In this document: positions 43,418-53,282 of the stretch, one piece after another
How positions within the stretch are numbered: position 1 is the stretch's first letter
Layout: each line of letters starts with the position of its first letter
Origin: Verrucomicrobiota bacterium
GTDB taxonomy: Bacteria > Verrucomicrobiota > Verrucomicrobiia > Verrucomicrobiales > Verrucomicrobiaceae
DNA: 64,000 bases
Reading direction: 5' to 3'
NCBI GenBank assembly: GCA_025360015.1
Contig: JANYCZ010000037.1
Location: forward strand, 62,001 to 126,000
Notes under the pieces: model-generated
What the model saw: only the letters and a program-made list of their open reading frames with translations
Databases searched by the model: none
What the model was told of the DNA's origin: nothing
Made by a program: the position numbers and the translations under genes

Positions 43418-46117
43418 TCATTTCTCATCCAGCCCACGGCGAATCCGATACTTGATCGCAAGCTGATGCGCCGGGGAATTGGCGAAGTTCAGGCCTTTGA
43501 TGCGGTCAAGCTGCAGCAGGGCCACGCTTTGCACGGCGGGGTAGTAACTGTTGGTGTGGGCGACGTAGAGCAGGCGGGTGATGTAATCGAGCTGCAGGTT
43601 CTGGCGCATGATGCTCACCGGCTTGGCGGGATCATCTCCCGTACAGATGGCGGTGGTGAGCGAGTTCATGACTTCATCCAGGCTGAGTTGGTTGCCATAG
43701 AGCGCGGTGTCCTCGATGCGCTTCAGCGTGTGTGCATGCAGGAGGTGGTCGAGCAGGGCATGCTGGATCTGGAAGATGCGGTCATGCAGCTTGGGGTCTT
43801 CACCTTCATCATGGTGGTCAAAGCCACGGCGCTGCATCTGCAGATGCGCGTAGAGCTCCGGCGGGGCGGCCAGTGCCTCCGGGGCGAAGGCGTACTTCGC
43901 GAGGGCGGCGAGGGCCTGGCGCTGCTTGTCCGCCTCCACCGGCTGGAACGGCGCGATGGCAGGGGCCTGCCCCTGCACGGCACGCTCCACATACACACCG
44001 CCGACATAGCGGGAGATGGCATTGAGCGAGCCGCTGGCCTCCTTTGTCAGCGAGGCAAAAGCCTGCGCCACCTCCTGCCAGCTCTTGCCGGGATCAGACA
44101 CATCTTTGAGGATGTTGGCGAGCTCGGTGCGCACGATGTCACAGCGCTGCTCGGCGTAGCTGATGGCGTCGCTGCTCATGTCATAGATCATGGCGCGGGG
44201 ATCGATGGCCTTGCCGGGCGCGCGCATGTCATCGGCGTCATTGGCAAAGGCCAGCTCCGGTTGATGCGAGAGCACAGCGATGGCTTCCAGCCGCTTCGCA
44301 TCCTCCACGGGATCTTCCAAAGACTCGCTGTAGCCGTAGTTGATCACCCAATGATCATACGGGCCGGGTTTGGTGGTGAAGTACTGCCCCTGCTTCACGC
44401 CTTTCGGCGCGATGTTGATCGGCGGGTAATCCATGACGGAGCCGGTGAGTCCTGTCTTCTCAGTGACTTCGGCATTGTGGATGTCCTTCAGGCTGTGGAG
44501 CATGCTGCCGCGGAAATTGTGGTTCAAGCCGAGCGTGTGGCCGACCTCATGCAGACAGAGGTAATAGAGCGATTCTTTGATGAGGCGGTCCATCTCCACG
44601 CGGTCGCTCTTTTGCAGGCGCAGCATGGTCTGGCCAAACAGGAGGCCATTGCGCGCGGAGTCGAAGGCAGCGCACAAAGTGGGATCAAAGGCCTTCGCCG
44701 CGTCCCCTGTCTCAGCCGCTGCGCCCAGATCCGCGAAGAGCTTCTTGGTGAGCAGACGCTTGGTGATGAAGCTGTACTCAAGCATGATGTCCGCGCCGAT
44801 GATTTCACCCGTGCGCGGATTGGCAAAGCTGGGGCCGTAGCCGCCGAAGGGAGGTGCCACACTGCTGGTCCAGCGCAGCACGTTGTGCTCGATGTCATCT
44901 GCTCCCCACCTGGCATCATCGGGCTGCTGTTTCACGACCACCGCGTCTTTGAACCCGGCGGTTTCAAAGGCTTCATTCCACTTCAGCACGGAGGTGCGGA
45001 TGGTGTCGCGAAATTCCACCGGCGTGGTGTTTTCAATCCAGAAGACAATCGGCTCCACGGGCTCACTCAGGGCCGTGCCGGGCTTCTGCTTCACCAGACG
45101 CCAGCGGTGAATCACGTCGCGGTACGGCGCGATGTCCGTGCTGGTCATGTCCGTGATTTGATGGGTGAAATAGCCGATGCGCGGATCGTCCAGGCGCGGC
45201 TTGTAGTCGCTCTCGGGCATGGCGATGAGCGTGTGCTGCACCTGCACGGTGATGTAGCGCGCATTGGCCACATCCGCCGCAGCGTCCCAGGTCGGAGTGG
45301 GATTTTCATACACGTACTCCGTCGTGATGGCAGTGTTCTTCGGGTAGCCGTTGATGCGCAGGATCTTGGACTTGGATTCGGACAGCTTGCCGAGCACGGC
45401 CTTGTCTCCGCCGCTGTTACTGAGCTTGACCAGGGAGATGGTCTCACGCAGAAACCAACTCGTGCAGGGGATGAGATAGCCCTCTTCATCCTCCGCCGCG
45501 ATCACTTCACTGTTCAAGATGGCGCTGGTGGTGTTGGCCTTGGAAGCTTTGGCCAGCGCGCTTTGCGGATCGAAATAGAGCTTGGTGTTTTGCTCGATGA
45601 GTTCGATGCGGTCAAAAATCTTGCGGATGGTGAACACCAGTGACTCACCGTACCGACCCCGGTTGTGACCGGAGGCCACCGGGCCATCCACGCTGTGATT
45701 GAAATAGATGAATTCAGGTCCGAACTGAGCCTTCGAGACAAACAGCCACGGCGCGCCGTGCTCGTGGTCCAGATAGGTGCGGAAGAGGCCGTCGATGCGC
45801 TTGAAGCTCTTGGTGAATTCCGCGACGGATTTGCGCTTCGGCTTGTCGCCCTCGCTGCTCTTGGTCAGCGTGGTGGTGGTGGCCTGCGGTGCTGCCGGGG
45901 CAGGGGCCGCCGCAGGTGCGGGGGGAGTGGAAGGGGCGGGCGGCGTCGGCGCAGGTGCGGGTTTGGCAGGCTCAGGCTTCGCGGGCTCGGGTTTCGGTTC
46001 CGGCTTTGGCTCTGGCTTGGCAGGGGTCGGCTTCGGCTCGGGTTTTGCGGGGGCCGCTGGCAGGCTGGACAAAGGCAGGACTAAGGCTGAGCAAGCAATC
46101 AAGAGACGGCGGGACAT
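43418..46117 (-). CDS. large exported zinc metalloprotease (DUF5117/DUF4953 type)
   Basis: From ATG 46117 the 899-residue protein has a signal peptide (LLIACSALVLPLSSLPAAPA) and a Lys/Pro/Glu-rich linker (about 22-75). A DUF5117-like region follows (RIDGLFRTYLDHEHGAPWLFVSKAQFG style, about 90-330), then the catalytic domain with the extended zinc site HEVGHTLGLNH at 523-533 (three His plus Glu) and a downstream PPINIAPKGVKQGQY loop with a Met-containing SVMDYPP turn, typical of metzincins. The last 250 residues are helical. It should degrade proteins or peptides outside the cytoplasm. It is divergent from the DUF1549 gene, sharing about 200 bp. Confidence 0.88.
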   Translation of the reverse strand: MSRRLLIACSALVLPLSSLPAAPAKPEPKPTPAKPEPKPEPKPEPAKPEPAKPAPAPTPPAPSTPPAPAAAPAPAAPQATTTTLTKSSEGDKPKRKSVAEFTKSFKRIDGLFRTYLDHEHGAPWLFVSKAQFGPEFIYFNHSVDGPVASGHNRGRYGESLVFTIRKIFDRIELIEQNTKLYFDPQSALAKASKANTTSAILNSEVIAAEDEEGYLIPCTSWFLRETISLVKLSNSGGDKAVLGKLSESKSKILRINGYPKNTAITTEYVYENPTPTWDAAADVANARYITVQVQHTLIAMPESDYKPRLDDPRIGYFTHQITDMTSTDIAPYRDVIHRWRLVKQKPGTALSEPVEPIVFWIENTTPVEFRDTIRTSVLKWNEAFETAGFKDAVVVKQQPDDARWGADDIEHNVLRWTSSVAPPFGGYGPSFANPRTGEIIGADIMLEYSFITKRLLTKKLFADLGAAAETGDAAKAFDPTLCAAFDSARNGLLFGQTMLRLQKSDRVEMDRLIKESLYYLCLHEVGHTLGLNHNFRGSMLHSLKDIHNAEVTEKTGLTGSVMDYPPINIAPKGVKQGQYFTTKPGPYDHWVINYGYSESLEDPVEDAKRLEAIAVLSHQPELAFANDADDMRAPGKAIDPRAMIYDMSSDAISYAEQRCDIVRTELANILKDVSDPGKSWQEVAQAFASLTKEASGSLNAISRYVGGVYVERAVQGQAPAIAPFQPVEADKQRQALAALAKYAFAPEALAAPPELYAHLQMQRRGFDHHDEGEDPKLHDRIFQIQHALLDHLLHAHTLKRIEDTALYGNQLSLDEVMNSLTTAICTGDDPAKPVSIMRQNLQLDYITRLLYVAHTNSYYPAVQSVALLQLDRIKGLNFANSPAHQLAIKYRIRRGLDEK

Positions 46118-46320
46118 GATCAGGGGAAAGGCTGGTGGTGGGATCGGGGAAATAGACAATACCTGACACAACGTGCCAGTGGCGAGATCATTGTATAAAA
46201 TTGTGGGATGCTGCTGCAGAGGCGGGATGTCATGCCAGTCATGATCCTTTGTTCACATTTAATGGCAAGAATAGTCAAGGTCCTGCGTTTTCGCGGCTGG
46301 ATCCCCCCTCCACCCCCTTC

Positions 46321-48477
46321 ATGAAAGACCTCCGCCTCCTCCTCGCATGCCTGCTTGCCTCCGCCACGCTGCAAGCTGCTCCTTTGCCGGAAAGCCAGAA
46401 GATCGACCAGCTCCTCAGCCAGGACTGGGCGAAGGCCGGTCTGAAGCCGAACCCGCCTGCCAGCGACGAGGTGCTGGTGCGCCGTCTCTATCTCGACCTC
46501 GCCGGACGCATCCCCACGATTGAAGAAGCCAAGGCCTACACCACCTCGCAGGATTCGCAGAAGCGCGCCAAGCTCATCGACGCCTTGCTGGCCTCGGACG
46601 GCTACACCAGCCACATGTTCAACTACTGGGCCGATGTGCTGCGCCTCACCGACAACGTGAAAGGCCGCATCACCGCCGAGGCCTACGAGGAGTGGCTCAA
46701 AAAGCAGCTCAAGGAGAACACGCCCTATGACAAGTTTGTGAAAAACCTCCTCACCACCGACGGCGGCGTGTGGGACAGCGGCAGCATCGGCTTCTGGCAG
46801 CGGGACGAAAACAAGCTCGACCACCTCGCCTACACCGTGCAGGTCTTTCTGGGCACCAGCATCGTCTGCGCCCAGTGCCACAACCACCCCTTCGACAAGT
46901 GGTCGCAGATGGACTACTATCACATGGCCGCCTTCACGTACGGCATGGACACCAAGAGCCGTGGCGTCGATCTCAATCCGAAAAAGCCTGAAATCGACAA
47001 GAAAGTCCTCCAGGCCATGAGCGGCGCGGAGAAAAAAGCCTACCGGGAGAAGTATCAGGCAGAGAGAAAAGCTGAGGAAGCCAAGGTCAACCGAGAGGAC
47101 ATGCAGCAGGTCAAGCGTGCCATGCAGGACGTCATGAAGCCGCTGCGCTACACCAGCGCCGAGTGGCAGGATGGCAAGCTCCCCAGCCTCCCCTCCGACT
47201 ACAAATACCCTGACGCCAAGCCCGGCGAGAAGGTCGAGGCGAAGACCCTCTTTGGCAAAGATGCCGTGATCAAGCCCGGTGAAAACCGCCTTGATGCCTT
47301 CGCCGACTGGATGACCAGCCCGGAGAATCCGCGCTTCACCGCCGTCATCGCCAATCGCATGTGGAAGAAAGCCTTCGGCGTCGGCTTGATCGAGCCCGTC
47401 GATGAACTGACCGACAGCACCGTCGCCAGCAATCCGGCGCTGATGGACTACCTCGGCCAGCTCATGATCGAGAAGCAATACTCGCTCAAATCCTTCCTGC
47501 GGATTCTTTACAATACGGACACCTACCAGCGTGCCGCCACCACACAGGAAGTCCCCCTCGGCGAGACCTACCACTTCACCGGACCCATCCTGCGCCGTAT
47601 GAGCGCCGAGCAGATCTGGGACTCCTTTGTCACGCTCTCCAAGGGCAACGTGGACGACACCGTGGATGACGAGAACGCCCGCCTGCACCACTATCTCGAC
47701 GATCTCTCCATGTTCCTCGGCACCGTCAAATCCAAAGGCGCGGAAGGCCTGGTACAGATCGCCAAGGAGGGCCGGGCCAAGCTGAATGCAAATCAAAAGC
47801 AGATCGACGCGCTGAAGGCCAAACTCGAGTCCGACAAAAAGAAAGGCATCGACACCACCGCCGCCACCAAAGCACTCGCCAAAGAAGCCAGCACGCTGCG
47901 CAAAGCTTCCGAGAAGGACATTCTCGTGGCCCTGCTCGGCAAAGACCGCGCGGATGATCTGCGCCAGGGCTATCACCCCGAAAAGCCTGACAAGGAGAAG
48001 CGCCCTGAGATCGACCGCAAGACACTCGAAAACATGACCAAGGAGCAGCGCAAGGAATTCGTGAAAGCCTACCAGCGCGGCAGCAGCCGCAAGGACGGCC
48101 TGGGCCTCACCTCCCGCGCCTCCGAGCAGCCCAGCCCCGCACGCCCCGGCACCTTTCTGCGCACCTTTGGCCAGAGCGATCGCGAGCTCATCCAAAACGC
48201 CAGCGACGACGCCTCCGTGCCGCAGGCCCTCACGCTGCTCAACGGCCCTGCTGCGGATGTGATCAACAACCCCGCTTCCAAATTGAATCAAGCCATCGCG
48301 CAGGCCGGCTCCCCCGCGCTGAAGATTAACACCCTTTATCAGGCGCTCCTCAGCCGCGCCCCCACGGCCGGAGAGCAGGCCATCCTCGACACCGTCATCA
48401 AGGAGCGCGGAGACAAAGCCGTGGACGATGTCACCCACGCGCTCATCACCGGCTCGCAGTTCCTCTTCGTCCAATAA
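46321..48477 (+). CDS. DUF1549/DUF1553 protein (planctomycete-type cytochrome-like)
   Basis: The 718-residue protein starts at ATG 46321, with a signal peptide (LRLLLACLLASATLQAAPL). DUF1549 (about 25-230) has VLVRRLYLDLAGRIPT and a single haem-like CAQCHNHPFDKW at 183. A charged insertion follows (about 235-310), and then DUF1553 (about 325-710) with FADWMTSPENPRFTAVIANRMWK, YNTDTYQR and the terminal THALITGSQFLFVQ signature. These proteins are hallmarks of planctomycetes and verrucomicrobia and are usually paired with DUF1501, as here. A role in polysaccharide breakdown is often proposed, but the reaction is not established. No sulfatase or glycosidase is nearby. Confidence 0.93.
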   Translation: MKDLRLLLACLLASATLQAAPLPESQKIDQLLSQDWAKAGLKPNPPASDEVLVRRLYLDLAGRIPTIEEAKAYTTSQDSQKRAKLIDALLASDGYTSHMFNYWADVLRLTDNVKGRITAEAYEEWLKKQLKENTPYDKFVKNLLTTDGGVWDSGSIGFWQRDENKLDHLAYTVQVFLGTSIVCAQCHNHPFDKWSQMDYYHMAAFTYGMDTKSRGVDLNPKKPEIDKKVLQAMSGAEKKAYREKYQAERKAEEAKVNREDMQQVKRAMQDVMKPLRYTSAEWQDGKLPSLPSDYKYPDAKPGEKVEAKTLFGKDAVIKPGENRLDAFADWMTSPENPRFTAVIANRMWKKAFGVGLIEPVDELTDSTVASNPALMDYLGQLMIEKQYSLKSFLRILYNTDTYQRAATTQEVPLGETYHFTGPILRRMSAEQIWDSFVTLSKGNVDDTVDDENARLHHYLDDLSMFLGTVKSKGAEGLVQIAKEGRAKLNANQKQIDALKAKLESDKKKGIDTTAATKALAKEASTLRKASEKDILVALLGKDRADDLRQGYHPEKPDKEKRPEIDRKTLENMTKEQRKEFVKAYQRGSSRKDGLGLTSRASEQPSPARPGTFLRTFGQSDRELIQNASDDASVPQALTLLNGPAADVINNPASKLNQAIAQAGSPALKINTLYQALLSRAPTAGEQAILDTVIKERGDKAVDDVTHALITGSQFLFVQ

Positions 48478-48508
48478 TCCTCACGCCCCATCCTCATGCC
48501 CCATCCTC

Positions 48509-49804
48509 ATGAAAGACCTCCTCAATTCCTGTGACGATGTCACCCGCCGTGACTTTGCCAAAACCATCGCCAAGACCTGCCTTGGCGTCTCGGTGATGAG
48601 CGCCCTGTCGCCGCGCGCCTTTGCCGCGTTCGAAGGCTCCAGCAAGGCCAAGCAGGCCGCCACGGCCAAGCGCGTCATCTACCTCTACATGTCCGGCGGC
48701 ATGACGCACCTAGACACTTTTGGCTGCGTGCCCGGCGCGGACACCATGGGCGGCACCAAGACCATCCCCACCAGCGCGGAAGGCGTGCAGATCGGCGAGC
48801 TTCTGCCGCACACCGCGAAGATGATGCATCGCGGTGCCATCATCAATTCGCTCTCTTCCTCCCAGGGCGCGCATGCGCAGGGGAACTACTATCAGCATAC
48901 CAGCTACACCATGCGCGGTGCCACGCGCCATCCTACCATGGGCGCGTGGATGCAGAAGTTTCAGGGCAAGGGCAATGCCGATCTCCCCGGCTCCGTCATC
49001 ATCACCAGCGACAGCAAGCACCCCGGCGGTGGTTTCTTCGAGGCCGCCTGCCAGCCGCTCGTCCTCAATGATCCCGCCCGTGGCCTGCAAAACAGCCGCC
49101 GCCCCGGCTCACTCAGCGAAGGCGACTTCGACTACCGCCTCGGCCTCTCCGCCAAGCTCGACCAAGGCTTCCAGCAGGCCTACAACTACAAGAACGTCAA
49201 AGCCTACGCCGACGTCTATAAGGATGCCATCCAGGTGATGAAGAGCGAAGACCTCGACGCCTTTGACCTCAGCAAGGAATCCGCCGAAACGCATGCCGAA
49301 TATGGCGATGGCAACTTCGCCCAGGGTTGCCTCCTCGCCCGCCGCCTCATCGAGCACGGCGTCCGCTTTGTGGAAGTGAATCTCGGCGGCTGGGATATGC
49401 ACCAGGACATCGGTGCCCGCCTGCCCGAACGCTGCGGCGATCTCGACCGCGCCCTCGGCACACTTCTCACCGATCTCCAGCGTCGCGGCCTGCTGGACGA
49501 CACCCTCGTCGTCCTCACCTCCGAATTTGGCCGCACTCCCAAGATCAATCAAAACGACGGCCGCGACCACTACCCGAAAGCCTTCAGCTCCGTCCTCTGG
49601 GGCGGCGGCATCGCCGGTGGCCAGGTCTATGGCAAGACCGACAAAGGCATCGAGGTCACCGAAAACAAAGTCAGCGTCCCCGACTTCAACGCCACCATCG
49701 CCTACGCCCTCGGCCTCCCGCTCGACCTCGTGCTGTATTCGGGCACAAAGCGTCCTTTCACCGTGACCGACAAGGGGCAGCCCCTCACTAGCTTGTTTGG
49801 GTAA
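48509..49804 (+). CDS. Tat-exported DUF1501 protein
   Basis: ATG 48509 (431 residues) lies 31 bp after the DUF1549/DUF1553 stop. The N-terminus has a twin-arginine signal (VTRRDFAKTIAKTCLG, Arg13-Arg14, then SVMSALSPRAFA), so the protein is folded before export. The body is a sulfatase/alkaline-phosphatase-like fold: YLYMSGGMTHLDTFGC, LLPHTAKMMHRGAII, then TSEFGRTP, GRDHYPKAFS and GGIAGGQVYGKTD. It is the standard partner of the preceding gene, and the two probably act together in the periplasm. Substrate unknown. Confidence 0.93.
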   Translation: MKDLLNSCDDVTRRDFAKTIAKTCLGVSVMSALSPRAFAAFEGSSKAKQAATAKRVIYLYMSGGMTHLDTFGCVPGADTMGGTKTIPTSAEGVQIGELLPHTAKMMHRGAIINSLSSSQGAHAQGNYYQHTSYTMRGATRHPTMGAWMQKFQGKGNADLPGSVIITSDSKHPGGGFFEAACQPLVLNDPARGLQNSRRPGSLSEGDFDYRLGLSAKLDQGFQQAYNYKNVKAYADVYKDAIQVMKSEDLDAFDLSKESAETHAEYGDGNFAQGCLLARRLIEHGVRFVEVNLGGWDMHQDIGARLPERCGDLDRALGTLLTDLQRRGLLDDTLVVLTSEFGRTPKINQNDGRDHYPKAFSSVLWGGGIAGGQVYGKTDKGIEVTENKVSVPDFNATIAYALGLPLDLVLYSGTKRPFTVTDKGQPLTSLFG

Positions 49805-49888
49805 AGCAACCCAGTTGCGCCGCAACGGTTCAGGCCTTTCTTCACCGGGTATCTTCAAGGAAGGGGCGGCCTTGGTGCAGGCAGATCT

Positions 49889-50335
49889 TCAGGGCTTGCT
49901 TCGAGGCTGCAATGGATTGATCCAGCGCAGACCGGGGAATTTGGCAAAGTCGGTGTCGCATGAAGCGAGTTCAAGATCGTGCTCAATCGCCAAGGCCGCC
50001 AGATGGGCATCTGTGACAAGGTTGCCCTTGGCATTGGTTGCGTTGCAAATCGTTTCAAAATGATGCACATGGCCAGGGCCCGGTTCGATGAGCCGAACAG
50101 CGGGCAGGGACAGCCACGTTTTAACCAGATGCAGAGCCTCCTCAACCGAACGCGGTGAGGCGATGATTCGGGGATTTGTGATGATGCGGACAAAGGCGAC
50201 CAAGGAGAACCAGTTCAGCGCCACGGAGCCTGGGTGGCCGTTGAAAGTTTCCTGAACCCATGTCTTTGCCTCGAGGTGCAAAGGAGCGTCTGCATTGACC
50301 GCGTAGATGAGCAAGTTGGCGTCAAGGAAGATCAT
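49889..50335 (-). CDS. vapC: VapC-type PIN-domain toxin
   Basis: The 148-residue protein has acidic PIN residues Asp5 (FLDANLLIY), Asp109 (VTDAHLAALA) and Asp127/Asp129 (SCDTDFAKF). Its wording (NWFSLVAFVRIITNP, HLVKTWLSLPAVRL) matches the Mycobacterium-type PIN subfamily (TIGR00028-like), in which the second acidic residue is not in the usual EL position. Such proteins are Mg-dependent RNases. The antitoxin gene ends 6 bp upstream, so the two form a toxin-antitoxin operon. Confidence 0.9.
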   Translation of the reverse strand: MIFLDANLLIYAVNADAPLHLEAKTWVQETFNGHPGSVALNWFSLVAFVRIITNPRIIASPRSVEEALHLVKTWLSLPAVRLIEPGPGHVHHFETICNATNAKGNLVTDAHLAALAIEHDLELASCDTDFAKFPGLRWINPLQPRSKP

Positions 50336-50341
50336 GGCTGG

Positions 50342-50575
50342 TTACTCGGACATGTCATCTTCATCCACATGAGCCAGCTTCGTCAGATCCAGTCCTGCGC
50401 GCACTCCAAGATTCCAGCTCGGCAGTGTGTAGGGTTCACGCTTCGGCATGACTGATCTGTCCGATTTCTTGCGGGCCAGTTTCAGCATCTCCAGCAGCGC
50501 ACGCTGAATGCTCTGTGCATCCTCAGGTTCGAGGGCTTCAATCTCTTTTTCGAGGTTTAGGGCTATGGAACTCAT
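50342..50575 (-). CDS. vapB: VapB-like antitoxin
   Basis: The 77-residue protein has a helical first half (SSIALNLEKEIEALEPEDAQ) and a second half (PYTLPSWNLGVRAGLDLTKL) like those that bind the groove of PIN toxins, ending with an acidic tail. It precedes the toxin gene, the usual order. A DNA-binding motif is not obvious at the N-terminus. Confidence 0.75.
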   Translation of the reverse strand: MSSIALNLEKEIEALEPEDAQSIQRALLEMLKLARKKSDRSVMPKREPYTLPSWNLGVRAGLDLTKLAHVDEDDMSE

Positions 50576-50700
50576 GGCTCAAAGTATCTCCAATTCATCT
50601 TCGGGTGTCAATCGCGCTTCGTGGTGGCGAAGCTCAGAAAGGAAGATGATATAAGGCACAACTCATGCGAGAAGCAGGGGTTTGCACACGATTTGAATCC

Positions 50701-53244
50701 ATGCGCCTGCTTTTCGTTTTCGCTTTTCTCGCAGCTTCGATCTTTACGGGGGCTCATGCCCAGCAGATCGACCTCGAAAAGATCTTCGAGGAGAAAAACC
50801 TCGGGCCGGTGACCGAGCTGCTGGCGCATGGGGATTACGAACTGGTCGCGCGCATTGGCGAGGCGGCGGCAGGGAAGGGGCTGAAGTCGCCGGACTGGCG
50901 GATTCTGCGGTTCAAGGCGTTGCGTGAGATGGGGCACATTGAGCAGGCGCTGGACGAGACGGGGAAGGCGCTGGTGGTATTTCCCGGTCAGTTTGAAATC
51001 CTCCTGCTGCGCCATGATCTGGCGCAGATGCTGGGCCGGGCGGATTTGGCGGCTGCGGCATTGAAGGGGCTCAATGAGGCCGCGAAAACCAAGGCCGCGA
51101 AGGATCGTACCGCCATGGAGTCGGTAATGCTGGGCCGGGCTGCCTTGATGCTCGGGGCCGATGCGCAGAAAGTAACCGCGCAATATTTCAAACTAGCGCA
51201 GGGCAAAGATGCGAAGCTGGAAGCCGCGTATCTGGCCGAAGGAAATCTCGCGCTGGACAAAGACGATGCGCAGCGCGCGGCAGATGTGTTTCGTGCCGGA
51301 CTGAAGGCGCATGGCGAGACGGCGGACTTGCGCCTCGGCTTGGCCAGAGCGTTTCAATCCAGTGATCGCGAGAAGGCGGCAGAGAGCTTGAAGCAGGCGC
51401 TTGAACTCAATCCTCATCATGCCGCAGCTCACTTGCTGCGTGCGGAGCAGCTCATCGGCGGTGAAAAATTCATCGAAGCCGAGGCGGCCATTCAGCAGGT
51501 GCTCGATCTGGATGGGAAGCAACCGGTGGCATGGTCGCTGCGGGCCGTGGTGGCTTATCTGTTTCAGGCTGATGCAGGCAAAATGGAGGACGCACGACGG
51601 CACGCGCTGGAGCGCTGGGGCAGGAACCCCGAGGTGGACAACACCATCGGACGCTGTTTGTCGCGGGCCTACCGCTTTGCCGAAAGCGCCGCACGCCAGC
51701 GTCAGTCGCTGGAGTTTGATCCCAAATATCTGTCGGCCAAAGTACAGCTCTGCCATGACCTGCTGCGCCTCGGTGAAGAAGCGGAGGCGTGGAAGCTCGC
51801 CGAAGTCATTCGCAAAGAAGATGGCTACAACATTCAGGCCCACAATCTGGCAAAGCTGGAGAAAGAGATGAACGGCTACACCACGCAGACCTTCGAGGAC
51901 TTCATCTTGAAAATGCCCAAGCGCGACTGGCCCATCTATGGCGCACGTGCGCTCGCGCTGCTGCGGGATGCGAAGACAACCCTCGGTGCCAAATACGGCA
52001 TGGACTTGCAGCGGCCGGTGCTGGTGGAGTTCTTCGGCGCGCAGCAGGATTTCGCCATCCGCACCTTCGGCGCGCTGGGCGGGCAGGGTATGCTGGGCGT
52101 CTGCTTTGGCACCGTGGTGACGATGAACAGCCCCGGCAGTCTTGCGCATGGCCGCAACAACTGGGAGAGCACCCTGTGGCATGAGTTCTGCCATGTGATC
52201 ACCCTGACGGTGACCAAGAACCGCATGCCGCGATGGCTCAGCGAAGGCATCAGCGTCCATGAAGAACGCCAGCGCGATCCCGCCTGGGGCATGTGGATGA
52301 ATGACAAGTTTCGCGAGATGGTGCTCGATGATGAAACGCTCACGCCACTGACGCGTCTCAGTGGTGCCTTCATGGCACCCAAGACGCAAGACCACCTGAT
52401 GTTTGCCTACTATGAGTCGAGCCAGGCGGTGGAGTTTCTGCTGGAGAAATTCGGCAAGGACAAGTTCCAGGGCATCCTGCATGAACTCGCCGCCGGCAAG
52501 CGCATCAATGATGCCATTGCCGCAAACGTGGGCGGCATTGAAGAGGTGGAGAAGCAGTTCTCCCAATACATCATTGCCAAGGCCAAAAACTTTGGCCCCA
52601 AGGCCGACTGGGAAGAGCCCAAGCCCGAGGAGTTGAATCCCTTCGACGCGGGTTCATTCACCGAGTACTTGAAGAAGCGTCCCAGCAACCTCTGGGCGCT
52701 GCGCAAGGAAGCTGAAGCACGCATTCAGGCCAAGCAGTGGGCCGAGGTGCTGCCAATGGCCGACAAGCTGATCGAGCTGCTGCCAGACAGCTATGACGGC
52801 GACAGCGGCTACGCGCTGAAGGTGCAGGCGCTGCGGCAGATGAAACGCACGGATGAAGAAACCGCCGTCCTCCGCCAGATCGCCGCGAAATCATCGAGCG
52901 CGCAAAGCACCTTCCTGCGCTTGATCGAGCTCGATGTGCCGGCCAAGCGCTGGCCCGAAGTGAAAGCCAATGCCCAGCGTTCGACTGCACTGAACCCGTT
53001 CCTCGTGACACCGCAAAGAGCCCTGGCCGATGCCTTCGCTGCCTTGAATGAAGCGCCCGAGGCGATTGCCGCGTATGAGCGCGTCCTCGTGCTCGACCCC
53101 AGCGGCGGGGCGCAGACGCACTTCAAGCTCGCTGAATTGCTGCGAGCATCCGACGCCGCAAAAGCGAAAAAGCACCTGCTGGATTCGCTGGCGCTCGCTC
53201 CACGCAACCGCGAAGGTCTGGCGCTGCTGCAGGAGTGGAAGTGA
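50701..53244 (+). CDS. exported TPR protein with peptidase_MA-like zinc metallopeptidase domain
   Basis: From ATG 50701 the 847-residue protein has a signal peptide (LLFVFAFLAASIFTGAHAQ). TPR repeats fill about 30-390 (for example HAAAHLLRAEQLIGGEKFIEA and AEAWKLAEVIRKEDG). A gluzincin-type metallopeptidase domain follows at about 400-600, with HEFCH at 494-498 and WLSEGISVHEE as the downstream Glu segment. More TPR repeats lie at about 640-845. It should be an envelope protein combining protein binding and proteolysis. The stop lies 38 bp before the next small gene. Confidence 0.87.
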   Translation: MRLLFVFAFLAASIFTGAHAQQIDLEKIFEEKNLGPVTELLAHGDYELVARIGEAAAGKGLKSPDWRILRFKALREMGHIEQALDETGKALVVFPGQFEILLLRHDLAQMLGRADLAAAALKGLNEAAKTKAAKDRTAMESVMLGRAALMLGADAQKVTAQYFKLAQGKDAKLEAAYLAEGNLALDKDDAQRAADVFRAGLKAHGETADLRLGLARAFQSSDREKAAESLKQALELNPHHAAAHLLRAEQLIGGEKFIEAEAAIQQVLDLDGKQPVAWSLRAVVAYLFQADAGKMEDARRHALERWGRNPEVDNTIGRCLSRAYRFAESAARQRQSLEFDPKYLSAKVQLCHDLLRLGEEAEAWKLAEVIRKEDGYNIQAHNLAKLEKEMNGYTTQTFEDFILKMPKRDWPIYGARALALLRDAKTTLGAKYGMDLQRPVLVEFFGAQQDFAIRTFGALGGQGMLGVCFGTVVTMNSPGSLAHGRNNWESTLWHEFCHVITLTVTKNRMPRWLSEGISVHEERQRDPAWGMWMNDKFREMVLDDETLTPLTRLSGAFMAPKTQDHLMFAYYESSQAVEFLLEKFGKDKFQGILHELAAGKRINDAIAANVGGIEEVEKQFSQYIIAKAKNFGPKADWEEPKPEELNPFDAGSFTEYLKKRPSNLWALRKEAEARIQAKQWAEVLPMADKLIELLPDSYDGDSGYALKVQALRQMKRTDEETAVLRQIAAKSSSAQSTFLRLIELDVPAKRWPEVKANAQRSTALNPFLVTPQRALADAFAALNEAPEAIAAYERVLVLDPSGGAQTHFKLAELLRASDAAKAKKHLLDSLALAPRNREGLALLQEWK

Positions 53245-53282
53245 AATGCCGAAAGGCGAACCTCAAAGTCTCGAACAATCAC

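Noticed and set aside
43385-45643. 752-codon open frame on the plus strand
   Set aside because: It lies opposite the zinc metalloprotease, whose HExxHxxGxxH site and signal peptide establish the true strand.
46120-48474. 784-codon open frame on the minus strand
   Set aside because: It is the mirror of the DUF1549/DUF1553 gene; high GC keeps the opposite strand open. The translation has no family features.
49805-49830. short GTTGCG/CGCAAC hairpin after DUF1501 as a terminator
   Set aside because: The stem is only six bases and no T-run follows.
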